Source of the DNA: Pelobacter sp. UBA6093 | GTDB lineage: Bacteria > Desulfobacterota > Desulfuromonadia > Desulfuromonadales > Syntrophotaleaceae | Direction of reading: 5' to 3' | Assembly (NCBI GenBank): GCA_002435955.1 | Contig: DIWZ01000012.1 | Location: 3,706-67,705, forward strand | Length of the DNA stretch: 64,000 nucleotides | In this document: positions 16,328 to 25,040 of the stretch, piece after piece | How positions within the stretch are numbered: position 1 is the stretch's first letter | How the letters are laid out: every line of letters starts with the position of its first letter | Position numbers and translations under genes: made by a program | Notes under the pieces: model-generated | Seen by the model: the letters and a program-made list of their open reading frames with translations, nothing else | Databases searched by the model: none | What the model was told of the DNA's origin: nothing

Positions 16328-19300
16328 ATGTCCCGAAAAATGGTGACGATCGATGGCAATACAGCGGCTGCGCATGTTGCCCATGCCACCAATGAGGTTA
16401 TTGCTATTTACCCGATCACGCCCTCGTCCAATATGGGGGAGATCTCAGACGCCAAGAGCGCATTGAATGAAGTCAACATCTGGGGGACCGTCCCTGATGT
16501 TGTAGAACTTCAATCCGAGGGGGGCGCCGCAGGTGCCGTGCATGGCGCCCTTCAGGCGGGCGCTCTGACCACGACCTTTACCGCATCTCAGGGCCTGTTG
16601 CTGATGATCCCCAACATGTTCAAGATTGCAGGGGAGCTCACACCGACAGTTTTTCACGTTTCAGCCCGTGCCATTGCCTGTCAGGCTCTGTCGATCTTTG
16701 GTGATCATTCCGATGTCATGGCCTCCCGTTCCACCGGGTGGGCTCTGCTGGCCTCGAACAATGTTCAAGAGGTCATGGATCTGGCCCTGATTTGTCAGGC
16801 CGCGACCCTGGAGGCACGCGTACCGTTTCTGCATTTCTTCGATGGCTTCCGGACCTCCCATGAGGTTCAGAAGGTTGAGGAGCTGACCAAGGAAGACATG
16901 CGTTGCATGCTCGACGACGATCTGGTGCGCGCCCACCGTGAACGTGCCTTGTCGCCGGAGCGGCCCAAGATTCGCGGTACTTCGCAGAATCCGGACGTCT
17001 ATTTCCAGGGGCGCGAAACGGTAAATACTTATTACGATAAGGTTCCCGGTATCCTTCAGGCCCAGATGGACAAATTCGCCAAGCTCGTCGGTCGCCAGTA
17101 TTCGCTGGTCGAGTATGTCGGTGCGCCCGATGCCGAGCGCGTGATTGTGGTCATGGGCTCCGGTGCCGATACCGTGCACGAACTGGTCGAATATCTGAAT
17201 GCCAAGGGTGAAAAGCTCGGCGTACTCAAGGTGCGATTGTTCCTGCCTTTCCCCATTGAAGCTTTTGCGCGAGCCCTGCCCGCTACCGTCAAGAAGATCG
17301 CTGTGCTCGATCGCACCAAGGAGCCCGGTTCCCTCGGGGAGCCGCTTTATCAGGCTGTACGTACGGCGATCGGCGAGGCCATGAGTGATGGGCTGGTAAC
17401 CCTGGAGGCTTACCCGGCCATCGTTGGCGGACGCTACGGTCTCGGTTCCAAGGAGTTCACCCCTGCACTGGTCAAGGCCGTTTTCGATAATCTGTCCCAG
17501 GACAAGCCCAAAAATCACTTCACTGTCGGCATCGTCGACGATGTTACCGGAAGCAACCTCGTTGCCGACCCCAAGTTCAAATTGTCTCACGACGGTCTTT
17601 ACTCCGCCGTATTCTACGGGCTTGGTTCCGACGGGACCGTTGGCGCCAACAAGAACTCCATCAAGATAATCGGCGAGACCACCGACAATAATGTTCAGGC
17701 CTATTTCGTTTATGATTCCAAAAAGGCCGGCAGTATCACCACCAGCCATTTGCGTTTCGGCAAGCAGACCATTCGTGCACCGTATCTCATCGACAGCGCC
17801 GACTTCGTAGCCTGTCATAACTTCTCTTTTCTGGAGAAGTACAACATGCTTGGCAAGGCCAAACCGGGGGCAACCTTTTTGCTCAACAGTCCTTACGGCA
17901 AAGATGAGGTTTGGGGGCAGCTGCCTCTCGAAGTGCAGCAGTCGATCATCGACAAGCAGTTGAAGTTCTATGTCATCGACGGTGTACGCCTGGGTAACGA
18001 AATCGGTCTTGGACCGCGTATCAACGTTATCATGCAGACCGCCTTTTTTGCCATCTCCAACATCATTCCCCTCGAAAAGGCGATTGAGCAAATCAAGGAT
18101 GCCATTGTTAAAAGTTATGGCAAGCGTGGCGAAAAAGTCGTTAACATGAACAACCAGGCCATTGACGTCGCTTTGGCCAACCTGTACCAGGTAACCGTAC
18201 CGGCTACCTCCGACAGCAGCCTCATGATGAAGCCGCCGGTAGGGCCGCATGCGCCGGCTTTCGTCAAAGAAGTTACCGCCCAGATCATCGCCAACAAAGG
18301 CGATGACTTGCCGGTTTCCGCCATGCCGGCGGACGGGACTTTCCCCGTGGCAACTTCGCAATACGAAAAACGCAACATCGCCATCAACATCCCCGTATGG
18401 GATACCGAGCTGTGCATTCAATGCGGCATCTGCTCGTTTGTCTGCCCCCATGCAACGATTCGCATGAAAGTCTTCGCCGGCGACCTGCTTGCTGGTGCGC
18501 CCAAGACGTTTAAATCTTGCGATGCCAAAGGCAAAGCTCTGGAAGGCTTGAAGTTCTCCCTTCAGGTTGCTCCCGAGGATTGCACGGGTTGCGGCGCATG
18601 TGTCCATAACTGCCCGGCCAAGAGCAAGACAGATCCTGGGCACAAGGCCATTAACATGGCTTTCCAGCCGCCGCTGCGTGATCAGGAAGCCCAAAACTGG
18701 GATTTCTTCCTCGATCTTCCCGATCCTGATCCCAGCCTGTTCAATCGCGCAACGGTCAAGGGCAGTCAGCTGTTGCCGCCCATGTTCGAGTTTTCCGGTG
18801 CTTGCGCCGGTTGTGGTGAAACACCGTTTGTCAAGTTGCTTTCACAATTGTTTGGAGATCGACTTTTTGCCGCCAACGCTACCGGTTGTACTTCCATCTA
18901 CGGCGGCAACCTGCCGACCACACCCTGGACGGTGCGTAAAGACGGCCTCGGTCCCACCTGGAATAACTCTCTGTTCGAAGACTGCGCAGAGTTCGGCTAC
19001 GGCATGCGACTTGCCGTGGATAAGTTCAAGGTTTACGCTCTCGAGCTGCTCGACCAGATCATGGATTGCGCCAGCGAAAGCTGCGGTTCCGCTAAAGAAC
19101 TGATGGCAGAGATCAAGGCTGCGGATCAGTCGACCCAGGAAGGAATCGAAGCCCAGCGTCAACGGGTAGCCAAGCTCAAGGATATTCTCAAAGGCTGTGA
19201 CAAGGATGCGGCGGTCCAGTTGATATCCGTTGCTGATTACCTGGTTGAAAAGTCGGTGTGGTTGATCGGTGGGGACGGTTGGGCTTATGACATCGGTTAC

Positions 19301-19909
19301 GGCGGCCTGGATCATGTCCTTGCCTCCGGTCGTAACGTCAATGCTCTGGTACTCGATACCGAGGTCTATTCCAATACCGGTGGCCAGGCCAGTAAGGCTA
19401 CCCCTCTGGGTGCAGTGGCTCAGTTTGCCGCCGGCGGCAAGCGCATGCCGAAGAAGGATCTTGGCATGATCTCCATGAGCTACGGCAATATCTATGTCGC
19501 TCAGGTGTCTTTGTCCAATCCCGCCCAGGTGGTTAAGGCTTTCATCGAAGCCGAAGCTTATGACGGCCCTTCCTTGATCCTGGCATACAGCCATTGCATT
19601 GCGCATGGTATCAAGATGGCCGAGGCGGTCGATGGTTGTAGAATGGCCGTCGATTCCGGGCACTGGCCGTTGTACCGTTTCGATCCGACTCTCGTGGAGC
19701 AAGGCAAAAATCCCTTGCAGCTCGACAGTAAGGAGCCGACTATCTCCTTTGAGGAGTATGCCTATACCGAAAATCGCTATCGGGTCCTGAAAAAAATTCA
19801 GCCCGAAGCGGCGGCCAAGCTCATGGAACAGGCTAATCGCGATACGGCCCGACGCTTCGATCTCTATCGCAAGTTGTCTGAAATGCCGGCGAACTGCGGC
19901 AAAAAGTAA
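16328..19909 (+). CDS. Pyruvate:ferredoxin (flavodoxin) oxidoreductase
   Basis: A 1193-residue single-chain PFOR, interconverting pyruvate + CoA and acetyl-CoA + CO2 with ferredoxin. It carries the N-terminal pyrimidine-binding domain (YPITPSSNMGE), the CoA-binding domain II region, the gamma-like domain, a two-[4Fe-4S] ferredoxin insert (CIQCGICSFVCPHATIR and CTGCGACVHNCPAKSK), a proximal-cluster Cys pair (CAGCGET) and the TPP/Mg site (GDGWAYDIGYGG ... NTGGQASKATP). This is the central carbon enzyme of strict anaerobes. The start ATG at 16328 follows AAGGAGGAAACA; the upstream ATG at 16307 is rejected. It is monocistronic, with a terminator after it. Confidence 0.96.
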   Translation: MSRKMVTIDGNTAAAHVAHATNEVIAIYPITPSSNMGEISDAKSALNEVNIWGTVPDVVELQSEGGAAGAVHGALQAGALTTTFTASQGLLLMIPNMFKIAGELTPTVFHVSARAIACQALSIFGDHSDVMASRSTGWALLASNNVQEVMDLALICQAATLEARVPFLHFFDGFRTSHEVQKVEELTKEDMRCMLDDDLVRAHRERALSPERPKIRGTSQNPDVYFQGRETVNTYYDKVPGILQAQMDKFAKLVGRQYSLVEYVGAPDAERVIVVMGSGADTVHELVEYLNAKGEKLGVLKVRLFLPFPIEAFARALPATVKKIAVLDRTKEPGSLGEPLYQAVRTAIGEAMSDGLVTLEAYPAIVGGRYGLGSKEFTPALVKAVFDNLSQDKPKNHFTVGIVDDVTGSNLVADPKFKLSHDGLYSAVFYGLGSDGTVGANKNSIKIIGETTDNNVQAYFVYDSKKAGSITTSHLRFGKQTIRAPYLIDSADFVACHNFSFLEKYNMLGKAKPGATFLLNSPYGKDEVWGQLPLEVQQSIIDKQLKFYVIDGVRLGNEIGLGPRINVIMQTAFFAISNIIPLEKAIEQIKDAIVKSYGKRGEKVVNMNNQAIDVALANLYQVTVPATSDSSLMMKPPVGPHAPAFVKEVTAQIIANKGDDLPVSAMPADGTFPVATSQYEKRNIAINIPVWDTELCIQCGICSFVCPHATIRMKVFAGDLLAGAPKTFKSCDAKGKALEGLKFSLQVAPEDCTGCGACVHNCPAKSKTDPGHKAINMAFQPPLRDQEAQNWDFFLDLPDPDPSLFNRATVKGSQLLPPMFEFSGACAGCGETPFVKLLSQLFGDRLFAANATGCTSIYGGNLPTTPWTVRKDGLGPTWNNSLFEDCAEFGYGMRLAVDKFKVYALELLDQIMDCASESCGSAKELMAEIKAADQSTQEGIEAQRQRVAKLKDILKGCDKDAAVQLISVADYLVEKSVWLIGGDGWAYDIGYGGLDHVLASGRNVNALVLDTEVYSNTGGQASKATPLGAVAQFAAGGKRMPKKDLGMISMSYGNIYVAQVSLSNPAQVVKAFIEAEAYDGPSLILAYSHCIAHGIKMAEAVDGCRMAVDSGHWPLYRFDPTLVEQGKNPLQLDSKEPTISFEEYAYTENRYRVLKKIQPEAAAKLMEQANRDTARRFDLYRKLSEMPANCGKK

Positions 19910-19922
19910 TTCGTGGCGAACT

Positions 19923-19958
19923 AAAAAACTCCCGGCTGCATTCAGCCGGGAGTTTTTT
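19923..19958 (+). terminator. Intrinsic terminator after PFOR
   Basis: A 12-bp stem, aactcccggctg (19927-19938) with cagccgggagtt (19943-19954), and a 4-base loop is followed by a T run. Confidence 0.95.
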
Positions 19959-20112
19959 ATTCCCGCAAATTGGATTTAATTCCGGAGGTATGGGGTTGGA
20001 TTCAATGTCCTGCGGGTTGGGCATGTTTTTGCATTGAACCCTGAGATTCTGATTGTGCACAAAATGCGGTAACTCCACCGACTCGTTAAATTCTCTTGAA
20101 AAAGCAAAAATC

Positions 20113-20141
20113 TTGATCGCTGCCTGTAGAGATGTTATAAA
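20113..20141 (+). promoter_or_regulatory. Candidate sigma-70 promoter for mglBA
   Basis: TTGATC (20113-20118) and TATAAA (20136-20141) lie 17 bases apart, about 36 bases before the mglB ATG. Both boxes and the spacing fit a housekeeping promoter. Confidence 0.6.
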
Positions 20142-20177
20142 AACAGTTGGTTTTGACACTTATCCCGGGAGCAAGGC

Positions 20178-20675
20178 ATGTTAGGTTACCAGTCCTCGCT
20201 AGTCATGTACGATGAAGAGTATCAGCGGATCGTTGAAATTGCGGATAAGTTACTGCGCGAATCCAACGCAAAAGCGGTTTTCCTGGTCGATCGTAATGGA
20301 CAACTGATTGCCGCTACCGGCGAGACGGAGCACTTGGATACCACAAGCCTTGCTTCTCTGACTGCCGGTAATATTGCGGCTACCGGGGGTTTGGCCAAAC
20401 TTATCGGTGAAAAAGAGTTTTCCATTTTGTTTCACGAGGGGGAAAAGGACAATATCCATATCTCCATCGTCGGCGGGCGGGTCATTCTGGTGGTTATCTT
20501 CGACCAGCGAAGTTCCCTTGGTCTGGTGCGCTTGCGTGTTAAAAAGGGAAGTGAGGAATTTGACCGCACTATGGAAGAGCTTACTCGCAAGTCGGCGGAG
20601 GAAGCAGGTAGCGGCGGTCCGCAGAATCCCTTTGCGGAAATTACCGATGACGATATCGACAATCTCTTTCGGTAA
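20178..20675 (+). CDS. mglB: Roadblock/LC7-family protein, MglB-like GAP
   Basis: A 165-residue Roadblock/LC7 protein. MglB-type proteins dimerise and act as GTPase-activating proteins for the Ras-like switch MglA, setting cell polarity. The fold core runs from about residue 10 to 125 (AVFLVDRNGQLIAATG, LASLTAGNIAATGGLAKL, ILVVIFDQRSSLGLVRLRV); a charged C-terminal tail follows. It starts at ATG 20178 after GGGAGCAAGG and ends 14 bases before the MglA gene. The partner gene makes the assignment firm. Confidence 0.92.
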   Translation: MLGYQSSLVMYDEEYQRIVEIADKLLRESNAKAVFLVDRNGQLIAATGETEHLDTTSLASLTAGNIAATGGLAKLIGEKEFSILFHEGEKDNIHISIVGGRVILVVIFDQRSSLGLVRLRVKKGSEEFDRTMEELTRKSAEEAGSGGPQNPFAEITDDDIDNLFR

Positions 20676-20689
20676 CAGGGTGGCAACGA

Positions 20690-21280
20690 ATGGCTTTCAT
20701 CAACTATGCTGCACGTGAAATAAATTGCAAGATTGTTTATTACGGACCTGGTCTGTGCGGTAAAACCACGAATTTGCAAACGATATATCAGCGGACTTCC
20801 CCCGATGCCCGAGGCAAGATGATTTCGCTTGCTACCGAAACCGAGCGGACCCTGTTTTTTGACTTTCTGCCGTTGGCGCTGGGAGATATCCGGGGATTCA
20901 AGACCCGTTTTCACCTGTACACGGTTCCCGGTCAAGTGTTTTACGATGCGTCTCGCAAGCTTATCCTCAAAGGGGTGGACGGCGTGGTCTTCGTTGCCGA
21001 TTCGCAGGGGGAGCGGCTCGACGCAAATATCGAGAGCATGGAGAATCTTAAGGATAACCTTGAAGAACAAGGCTATGACCTGGAAAAGATTCCCTTTGTA
21101 ATACAGTACAACAAACGCGATCTCCCGAATCAGAGTCCGCTTGAAGAGTTACAGGAACTTCTCAATCCGGATCAAGTACCGGAATTCGAAGCCTGTGCCC
21201 TCACTGGGGAAGGGGTTTTCGAGACTCTCAAGGCGGTTGCCAAGCAGATTCTTATCGAGCTCAAAAAGGGGCGTCGGTAG
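20690..21280 (+). CDS. mglA: MglA-like Ras-family GTPase
   Basis: A 196-residue small GTPase that, in Myxococcus and relatives, localises to the leading pole and controls type IV pili and motility. The P-loop is GPGLCGKTTN, switch II is TVPGQVFYDA (with P and G in place of the Ras DTAGQ wording, as in MglA), and the base-recognition motif is NKRDLP. The length and N-terminus (MAFINYAAREINCKIVYYGP) are standard. It follows mglB in one operon. The MSHA locus starts about 1.1 kb downstream; a functional tie is inference only. Confidence 0.95.
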   Translation: MAFINYAAREINCKIVYYGPGLCGKTTNLQTIYQRTSPDARGKMISLATETERTLFFDFLPLALGDIRGFKTRFHLYTVPGQVFYDASRKLILKGVDGVVFVADSQGERLDANIESMENLKDNLEEQGYDLEKIPFVIQYNKRDLPNQSPLEELQELLNPDQVPEFEACALTGEGVFETLKAVAKQILIELKKGRR

Positions 21281-21481
21281 CCCCTGTTCCCTTTTAAATA
21301 AAAATGTGTTGTCACGATGAAGAACGCCGGCCTGTCTAATAATTAGGCAGGCCATTCGTGTATCCGGGCATACAGGCAAGCAGGAAAAAGGACGGGGAAA
21401 GAAGGCGGGTATCCGCAAAGGCATTCATTTATGTCGCGGATCTTGGGTGCATGTGCGGCCGCTATCTGTGGGGAGGGGACA

Positions 21482-22018
21482 TTACCAGTACCGCACCCTG
21501 CCGGTATCGACGTGGACGAAATTGGACTGGGGGTAGTAGCCGACCCCGCCTTTTTTAATGGATGCGGCGGTTTTGCGAAGTTTGGCCAGTGGGACGCCGG
21601 GCAGTCGGATGTCCATGGCCTGTCCCACCATGTGCAGGCTTTGTTTGGCGACACCGTTGGAGCGGCCCTGGAGTGCACGATTGGTGGCAGGGGACCGATA
21701 TCCGGAGATGATCTCAAAGGGCGCATCAACGGGCATTTTGTTGCGCATGGTATGGAGAATGTCCAGCAGGTTGGGGTCGATGATTTTAACTTCGTTGGTC
21801 CGGTGGTCTCTCAGCAGGTAATTGATCTGCTGCAGCGTTTCGCGCTGGTAAGACCCCTTATACCAGTAAACGGCCTGGTGAAGATGTTCGCCGGTATGGG
21901 TATTGTAAAGAGACAGGGTGCGTTCCGTCGGGGCGGGTATTTTTGCCAGGGCTGGCCATGGAACAAGCATGGTGCCGGCGGCCGCCAGGCCCAATTTTAA
22001 AAAATGTCGTCGATTCAT
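21482..22018 (-). CDS. Tat-exported DUF882 (YcbK-like) M15-type peptidase
   Basis: A 178-residue protein with a twin-arginine signal (MNRRHFLKLGLAAAG) and a DUF882/peptidase M15A fold. The peptidase M15 metal and active-site features can be seen: ISGYRSPATN, SLHMVGQAMDIR (His and Asp ligands) and FVHVDTGRVRYW (His ligand). Relatives are periplasmic murein-processing enzymes such as MepK. ATG 22018 is preferred to the TTG 24 bases upstream because it opens the Tat signal. A palindrome (21329-21339 with 21343-21353) lies between its end and mglA and could terminate both. Confidence 0.85.
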   Translation of the reverse strand: MNRRHFLKLGLAAAGTMLVPWPALAKIPAPTERTLSLYNTHTGEHLHQAVYWYKGSYQRETLQQINYLLRDHRTNEVKIIDPNLLDILHTMRNKMPVDAPFEIISGYRSPATNRALQGRSNGVAKQSLHMVGQAMDIRLPGVPLAKLRKTAASIKKGGVGYYPQSNFVHVDTGRVRYW

Positions 22019-22302
22019 GGTCAATGCTTTATTGTAATGCAATCAGATTCGAGGGAGTAAGGAATGTAGGGCTGATGGTTACTTTGCAGGATGCATGCCG
22101 CGGTACTGTGGCGCATCTGACTGAAAAGCGCAGCCAGAATAGCAGCCCTGGTGATGTTTTTCCAGAGGTTTTTTACTTAAAAATCAATTAGGTATGGAAG
22201 TTAACGGACTGTTGATCTGAGAAAGCCCTTATTGATGTTCCCTTGATTGTGACAATCATTGGCATGTGCATGCAGTTAAATAACGAAAAGCTACTATTTT
22301 CC

Positions 22303-22331
22303 TTGATGGGAACAATAAAAGTGAATAGTAT
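22303..22331 (+). promoter_or_regulatory. Candidate sigma-70 promoter of the MSHA assembly operon
   Basis: TTGATG (22303-22308) and TAGTAT (22326-22331) lie 17 bases apart, about 100 bases before the mshI start. The 411-base gap 22019-22429 has no other gene-like content; it also holds the small palindrome gcatgtgcatgc near 22262-22273. Confidence 0.4.
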
Positions 22332-22429
22332 ACGCAAGATTGTACCGGTTAATGAATTATTTATTGTCAGATGCCAACCGTTGCATGGCTCAAGTGGTTC
22401 ATTGTGATGTTTTACTGTCAGGGGGGGCT

Positions 22430-23386
22430 GTGAAGATTTTCGGTGGAAAATCGTCGTCGACCGACGGTACGACGGGGGTTTCCCAAGAGAACGGCGGGCT
22501 TGGCCTGGCCCATGTGGCAGGCTCGCAGGATAAGCCTGTTCTGACTGGTTGCGAGTTTTGGGAAGGGGACACGATTACCTGCGCGCAACGTCTGCAGGAT
22601 GAAATCAAACGCAGGGGGCTGGTACGCAGTCGTGGCGTCGGTGTCATCGGTTTCGGAGCTTATGGCCTTTTTCAGGTGGCGCCACCGGCGGTCCCGGATG
22701 CCGAGTTGCGAGATGCAGTTCGCTGGCAGGTCAAGGATTTAATCGATTATCCCCTTGAGGAAGCGGTTGTGGATGTCTTCCGCGTGGGGGTGGACAGCCG
22801 TCGTGAAGGGGCTAAAAACGCATATGTGGTGGTCGCCAGGCAGGCGATTGTAGAGCAATGTGTTGGCCTGCTGCGCCATTCCCGCCTTAAAATCGATGCC
22901 ATCGATATACCCGAACTGTCCCTGAGAAATCTCGCCGCGCTTTTGCCTGAAGATGCTCGCGGGGTCTCCCTGCTCTATCTGGGCACGGACCGGGGAGTTG
23001 TCATTGTCTGCCGGGGGGGGCGGTTGCAACTGGCCCGCGATATCCCTTTCGGCACCTCCGCTTTATCTGCTGAAACTACAGGGTTCGAGTCGGGTGGTTT
23101 TGACGATTCTCATGAACGCCTGAGCTTGCTGGCTCTGGATATCCAGCGTTCCCTCGATTTCTATGAAAGCAGTTTTCGCCAGACCCCTGTGGCCGCGCTG
23201 TACCTGCTCCCCACCGTCACCCCTCTTCCCGAGCTTTTACCCGAACTGCAAGCGCGTCTCGGCACGCCGGTCAAATCCTTTGTGCTGGGAGAGGTCATCG
23301 CCGGTGACAGTGAGGCTTTGCAAAAGGCCGAGGGCTGTTTGCTGGCCGTCGGTGCCGCCTTGCGCAATGAACGGGAGGAGGCATGA
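22430..23386 (+). CDS. mshI: MSHA biogenesis protein MshI (PilM-like)
   Basis: A 318-residue actin-like (PilM/MshI) cytoplasmic component of the pilus alignment complex, which docks on the PilN-like protein's N-terminus. The start GTG at 22430 was chosen because a GGGGGGG site lies just upstream and the product then opens with the short Lys/Gly/Ser-rich lead-in common in MshI; longer in-frame starts at 22340 or 22385 have no site. The DAVRWQVKDLIDYPLEEAVVDVF and LSLLALDIQRSLDFYES stretches are typical. Its stop overlaps the next start (ATGA). Confidence 0.85.
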   Translation: MKIFGGKSSSTDGTTGVSQENGGLGLAHVAGSQDKPVLTGCEFWEGDTITCAQRLQDEIKRRGLVRSRGVGVIGFGAYGLFQVAPPAVPDAELRDAVRWQVKDLIDYPLEEAVVDVFRVGVDSRREGAKNAYVVVARQAIVEQCVGLLRHSRLKIDAIDIPELSLRNLAALLPEDARGVSLLYLGTDRGVVIVCRGGRLQLARDIPFGTSALSAETTGFESGGFDDSHERLSLLALDIQRSLDFYESSFRQTPVAALYLLPTVTPLPELLPELQARLGTPVKSFVLGEVIAGDSEALQKAEGCLLAVGAALRNEREEA

Positions 23387-23988
23387 GGCAGCGGATCAAT
23401 CTTTACCAGCCGGCTTTATTCGAAAAAAAGGTGCCGTTTTCCGCCGGACTGATGGCCGCGATGCTGGGTGTGGCGGTTTTGCTGGGGCTGCTGATCGGAG
23501 TTCTGTGTTTGTGGAGAGCCTCGGCTCTTGAGTCCGAGCTTGCACGCTTACAGGCGCGACAGACTGCTGCATTGCAACGTATTGATGTCTACCAACGTCA
23601 GTATCCGCCCCCAACGCCCGATCCTGCTCTGGCCCGCAAGGTTAAAAAAATGTTGGGAGATCGACAGGCGCATCTTGCTCTGTTGCAGTTGCTGACCAAC
23701 GGCGAACCGGGTAACCGCCTGGGTTTTTCCGGGCATCTGGAAGGATTGGCCCGGGAAGCTCTGGCCACCGTATGGTTGCGCCGCATTCGGTTCAGTGCCG
23801 GCGGGCACAATCTTTTGCTGGAGGGCAGTACCACGCGGGCTTCCGATGTACCGCTTTACCTTCAAGGCTTGAACCGACAGCAGGATTACGCCGGGCGTGA
23901 ATTTGATCACCTGCAATTGAGTCGTTCCGAGGAGCACCCGCAGATCATCAACTTTTTGTTGCAAACCACCCACGAGGAAAAGCCATGA
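23383..23988 (+). CDS. PilN-like MSHA biogenesis protein
   Basis: A 201-residue bitopic inner-membrane protein. The N-terminal motif RQRINLYQPALFEKK is the PilM/MshI-binding INLxP-like peptide of PilN proteins, followed by one membrane helix (about 21-44), a coiled coil (47-75) and a ferredoxin-like periplasmic domain. In MSHA loci the equivalent sits between mshI and mshJ. It overlaps both neighbours by four bases. Confidence 0.85.
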   Translation: MRQRINLYQPALFEKKVPFSAGLMAAMLGVAVLLGLLIGVLCLWRASALESELARLQARQTAALQRIDVYQRQYPPPTPDPALARKVKKMLGDRQAHLALLQLLTNGEPGNRLGFSGHLEGLAREALATVWLRRIRFSAGGHNLLLEGSTTRASDVPLYLQGLNRQQDYAGREFDHLQLSRSEEHPQIINFLLQTTHEEKP

Positions 23989-24662
23989 GGGCGTTCGCGA
24001 TCCGGATTCGTCAATGGGCCGCCCTGCTCGATCAACGCAGTCCGCGGGAGAGAATTATGCTGCTGGCGGTGGTGCTGGTGGTCGGGATTTTTGCTGCGGA
24101 TGCATTGTTTTTTCATCCCCAGGGGATCAAACGCCGCCAGCTTAGAGACCAGATAGTTGCGATGAACAGCGCTGTAGCGGAGTTGGACCGTCAGGCGGAG
24201 GCGATCAAGGTGCGTGCCGGGCAGGACCCCGACAAGGAAGCGCGCGCCCGGCAGCAGCAATTGCAGAGCGAGTTGGATCAGCTTGACGGACGGCTGAAGG
24301 CCTTGACCGTCGATCTTGTCTCGCCGCGCGATATGGCCGAAGTCCTGCGGGAATTGTTGTCACGTCAGGCCGGCATGAAGCTTGTGCGCCTTGAAAATCG
24401 GCCGCCGGTCGAATTGTTGCCGGCTGCGGATGGCGATGCCGAGACTGCCGATGAGGAGCGTCCCAACCTTTTTCGCCATCCCGTGCACATCGTGGTATCC
24501 GGAACCTACCTGCAAGCGGTGGCTTACCTGCGGGATCTGGAAAAACTGCCGCGTAAGGTGTTTTGGGATGAACTGGAGATCGTGGTGGGCGATTACCCGC
24601 AAGCCGAAATATCCCTGACGGTGTATACCCTCAGTCACAGAAAGGGGTGGATCGGTGTATAG
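23985..24662 (+). CDS. mshJ: MSHA biogenesis protein MshJ (PilO-like)
   Basis: A 225-residue inner-membrane protein with one helix near residues 21-40, a coiled coil (about 45-110), then a PilO/GspM-type ferredoxin-like domain ending in the conserved strand set HIVVSGTYLQAVAYLRDLEKLPRKVFWD, which I do not quote further. PilO-like proteins heterodimerise with the PilN-like partner and couple the inner-membrane platform to the secretin. The position between the PilN-like gene and mshK is conserved. Confidence 0.87.
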   Translation: MRAFAIRIRQWAALLDQRSPRERIMLLAVVLVVGIFAADALFFHPQGIKRRQLRDQIVAMNSAVAELDRQAEAIKVRAGQDPDKEARARQQQLQSELDQLDGRLKALTVDLVSPRDMAEVLRELLSRQAGMKLVRLENRPPVELLPAADGDAETADEERPNLFRHPVHIVVSGTYLQAVAYLRDLEKLPRKVFWDELEIVVGDYPQAEISLTVYTLSHRKGWIGV

Positions 24663-25029
24663 CCGAGGAACACGCTGGATGGCCAGAAACGCGGCACTCC
24701 TGCTCCTTTGCATGGGGTTCTGTTCGCAAGCCCTGGCTCAGCAACCGTTACCCGACCCAACGCGTCCGGCCGTTTTATCCGGCGTGAGAACCGGGGCTCC
24801 GGCAGAAAAACAAATAGCCAGGCAGTGGAAATTAACCTCGACCCTGATCGCCCCGCAGCGCCGGATCGCTGTCATCAACGGCCGGGCGGTAAAGGTCGGG
24901 GAGAAAATCGATGGCGCCGAACTGGTAGGGGTACAGCCAGGCAGCGCTCTGTTGCACCGCGCCGGGCGAACGATTCAACTGAAGCTGATTTCCGGCACCG
25001 TGAAACAAGCGGCAGCGCCGGTGCCTTGA
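24655..25029 (+). CDS. mshK: MSHA biogenesis protein MshK (PilP-like)
   Basis: A 124-residue exported protein. A signal peptide ends near ALAQQ (about residue 29); the mature protein begins with LPDPTRPAVLSG, the DPTRP motif typical of MshK/PilP/GspC-type linkers, then has a small beta domain (ISTLI... RRIAVINGRAVKVGEKI). It likely links the inner platform to the MshL secretin. The GTG at 24655 overlaps mshJ by eight bases and follows AAAGGGGTGG; the ATG at 24679 is an alternative. Confidence 0.85.
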   Translation: MYSRGTRWMARNAALLLLCMGFCSQALAQQPLPDPTRPAVLSGVRTGAPAEKQIARQWKLTSTLIAPQRRIAVINGRAVKVGEKIDGAELVGVQPGSALLHRAGRTIQLKLISGTVKQAAAPVP

Positions 25030-25040
25030 AGCGAGGATAC

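Noticed and set aside
16661..18694. Minus-strand open frame of 677 codons inside the PFOR gene
   Set aside because: It is the shadow of a GC-rich coding gene with clear PFOR motifs on the plus strand; it has no ribosome site and no recognisable domain.
22255..22275. Sigma-54-like tggcatgtgcatgca before mshI
   Set aside because: There are nine bases between GG and GC instead of ten; a sigma-70 type match at 22303-22331 is better placed.
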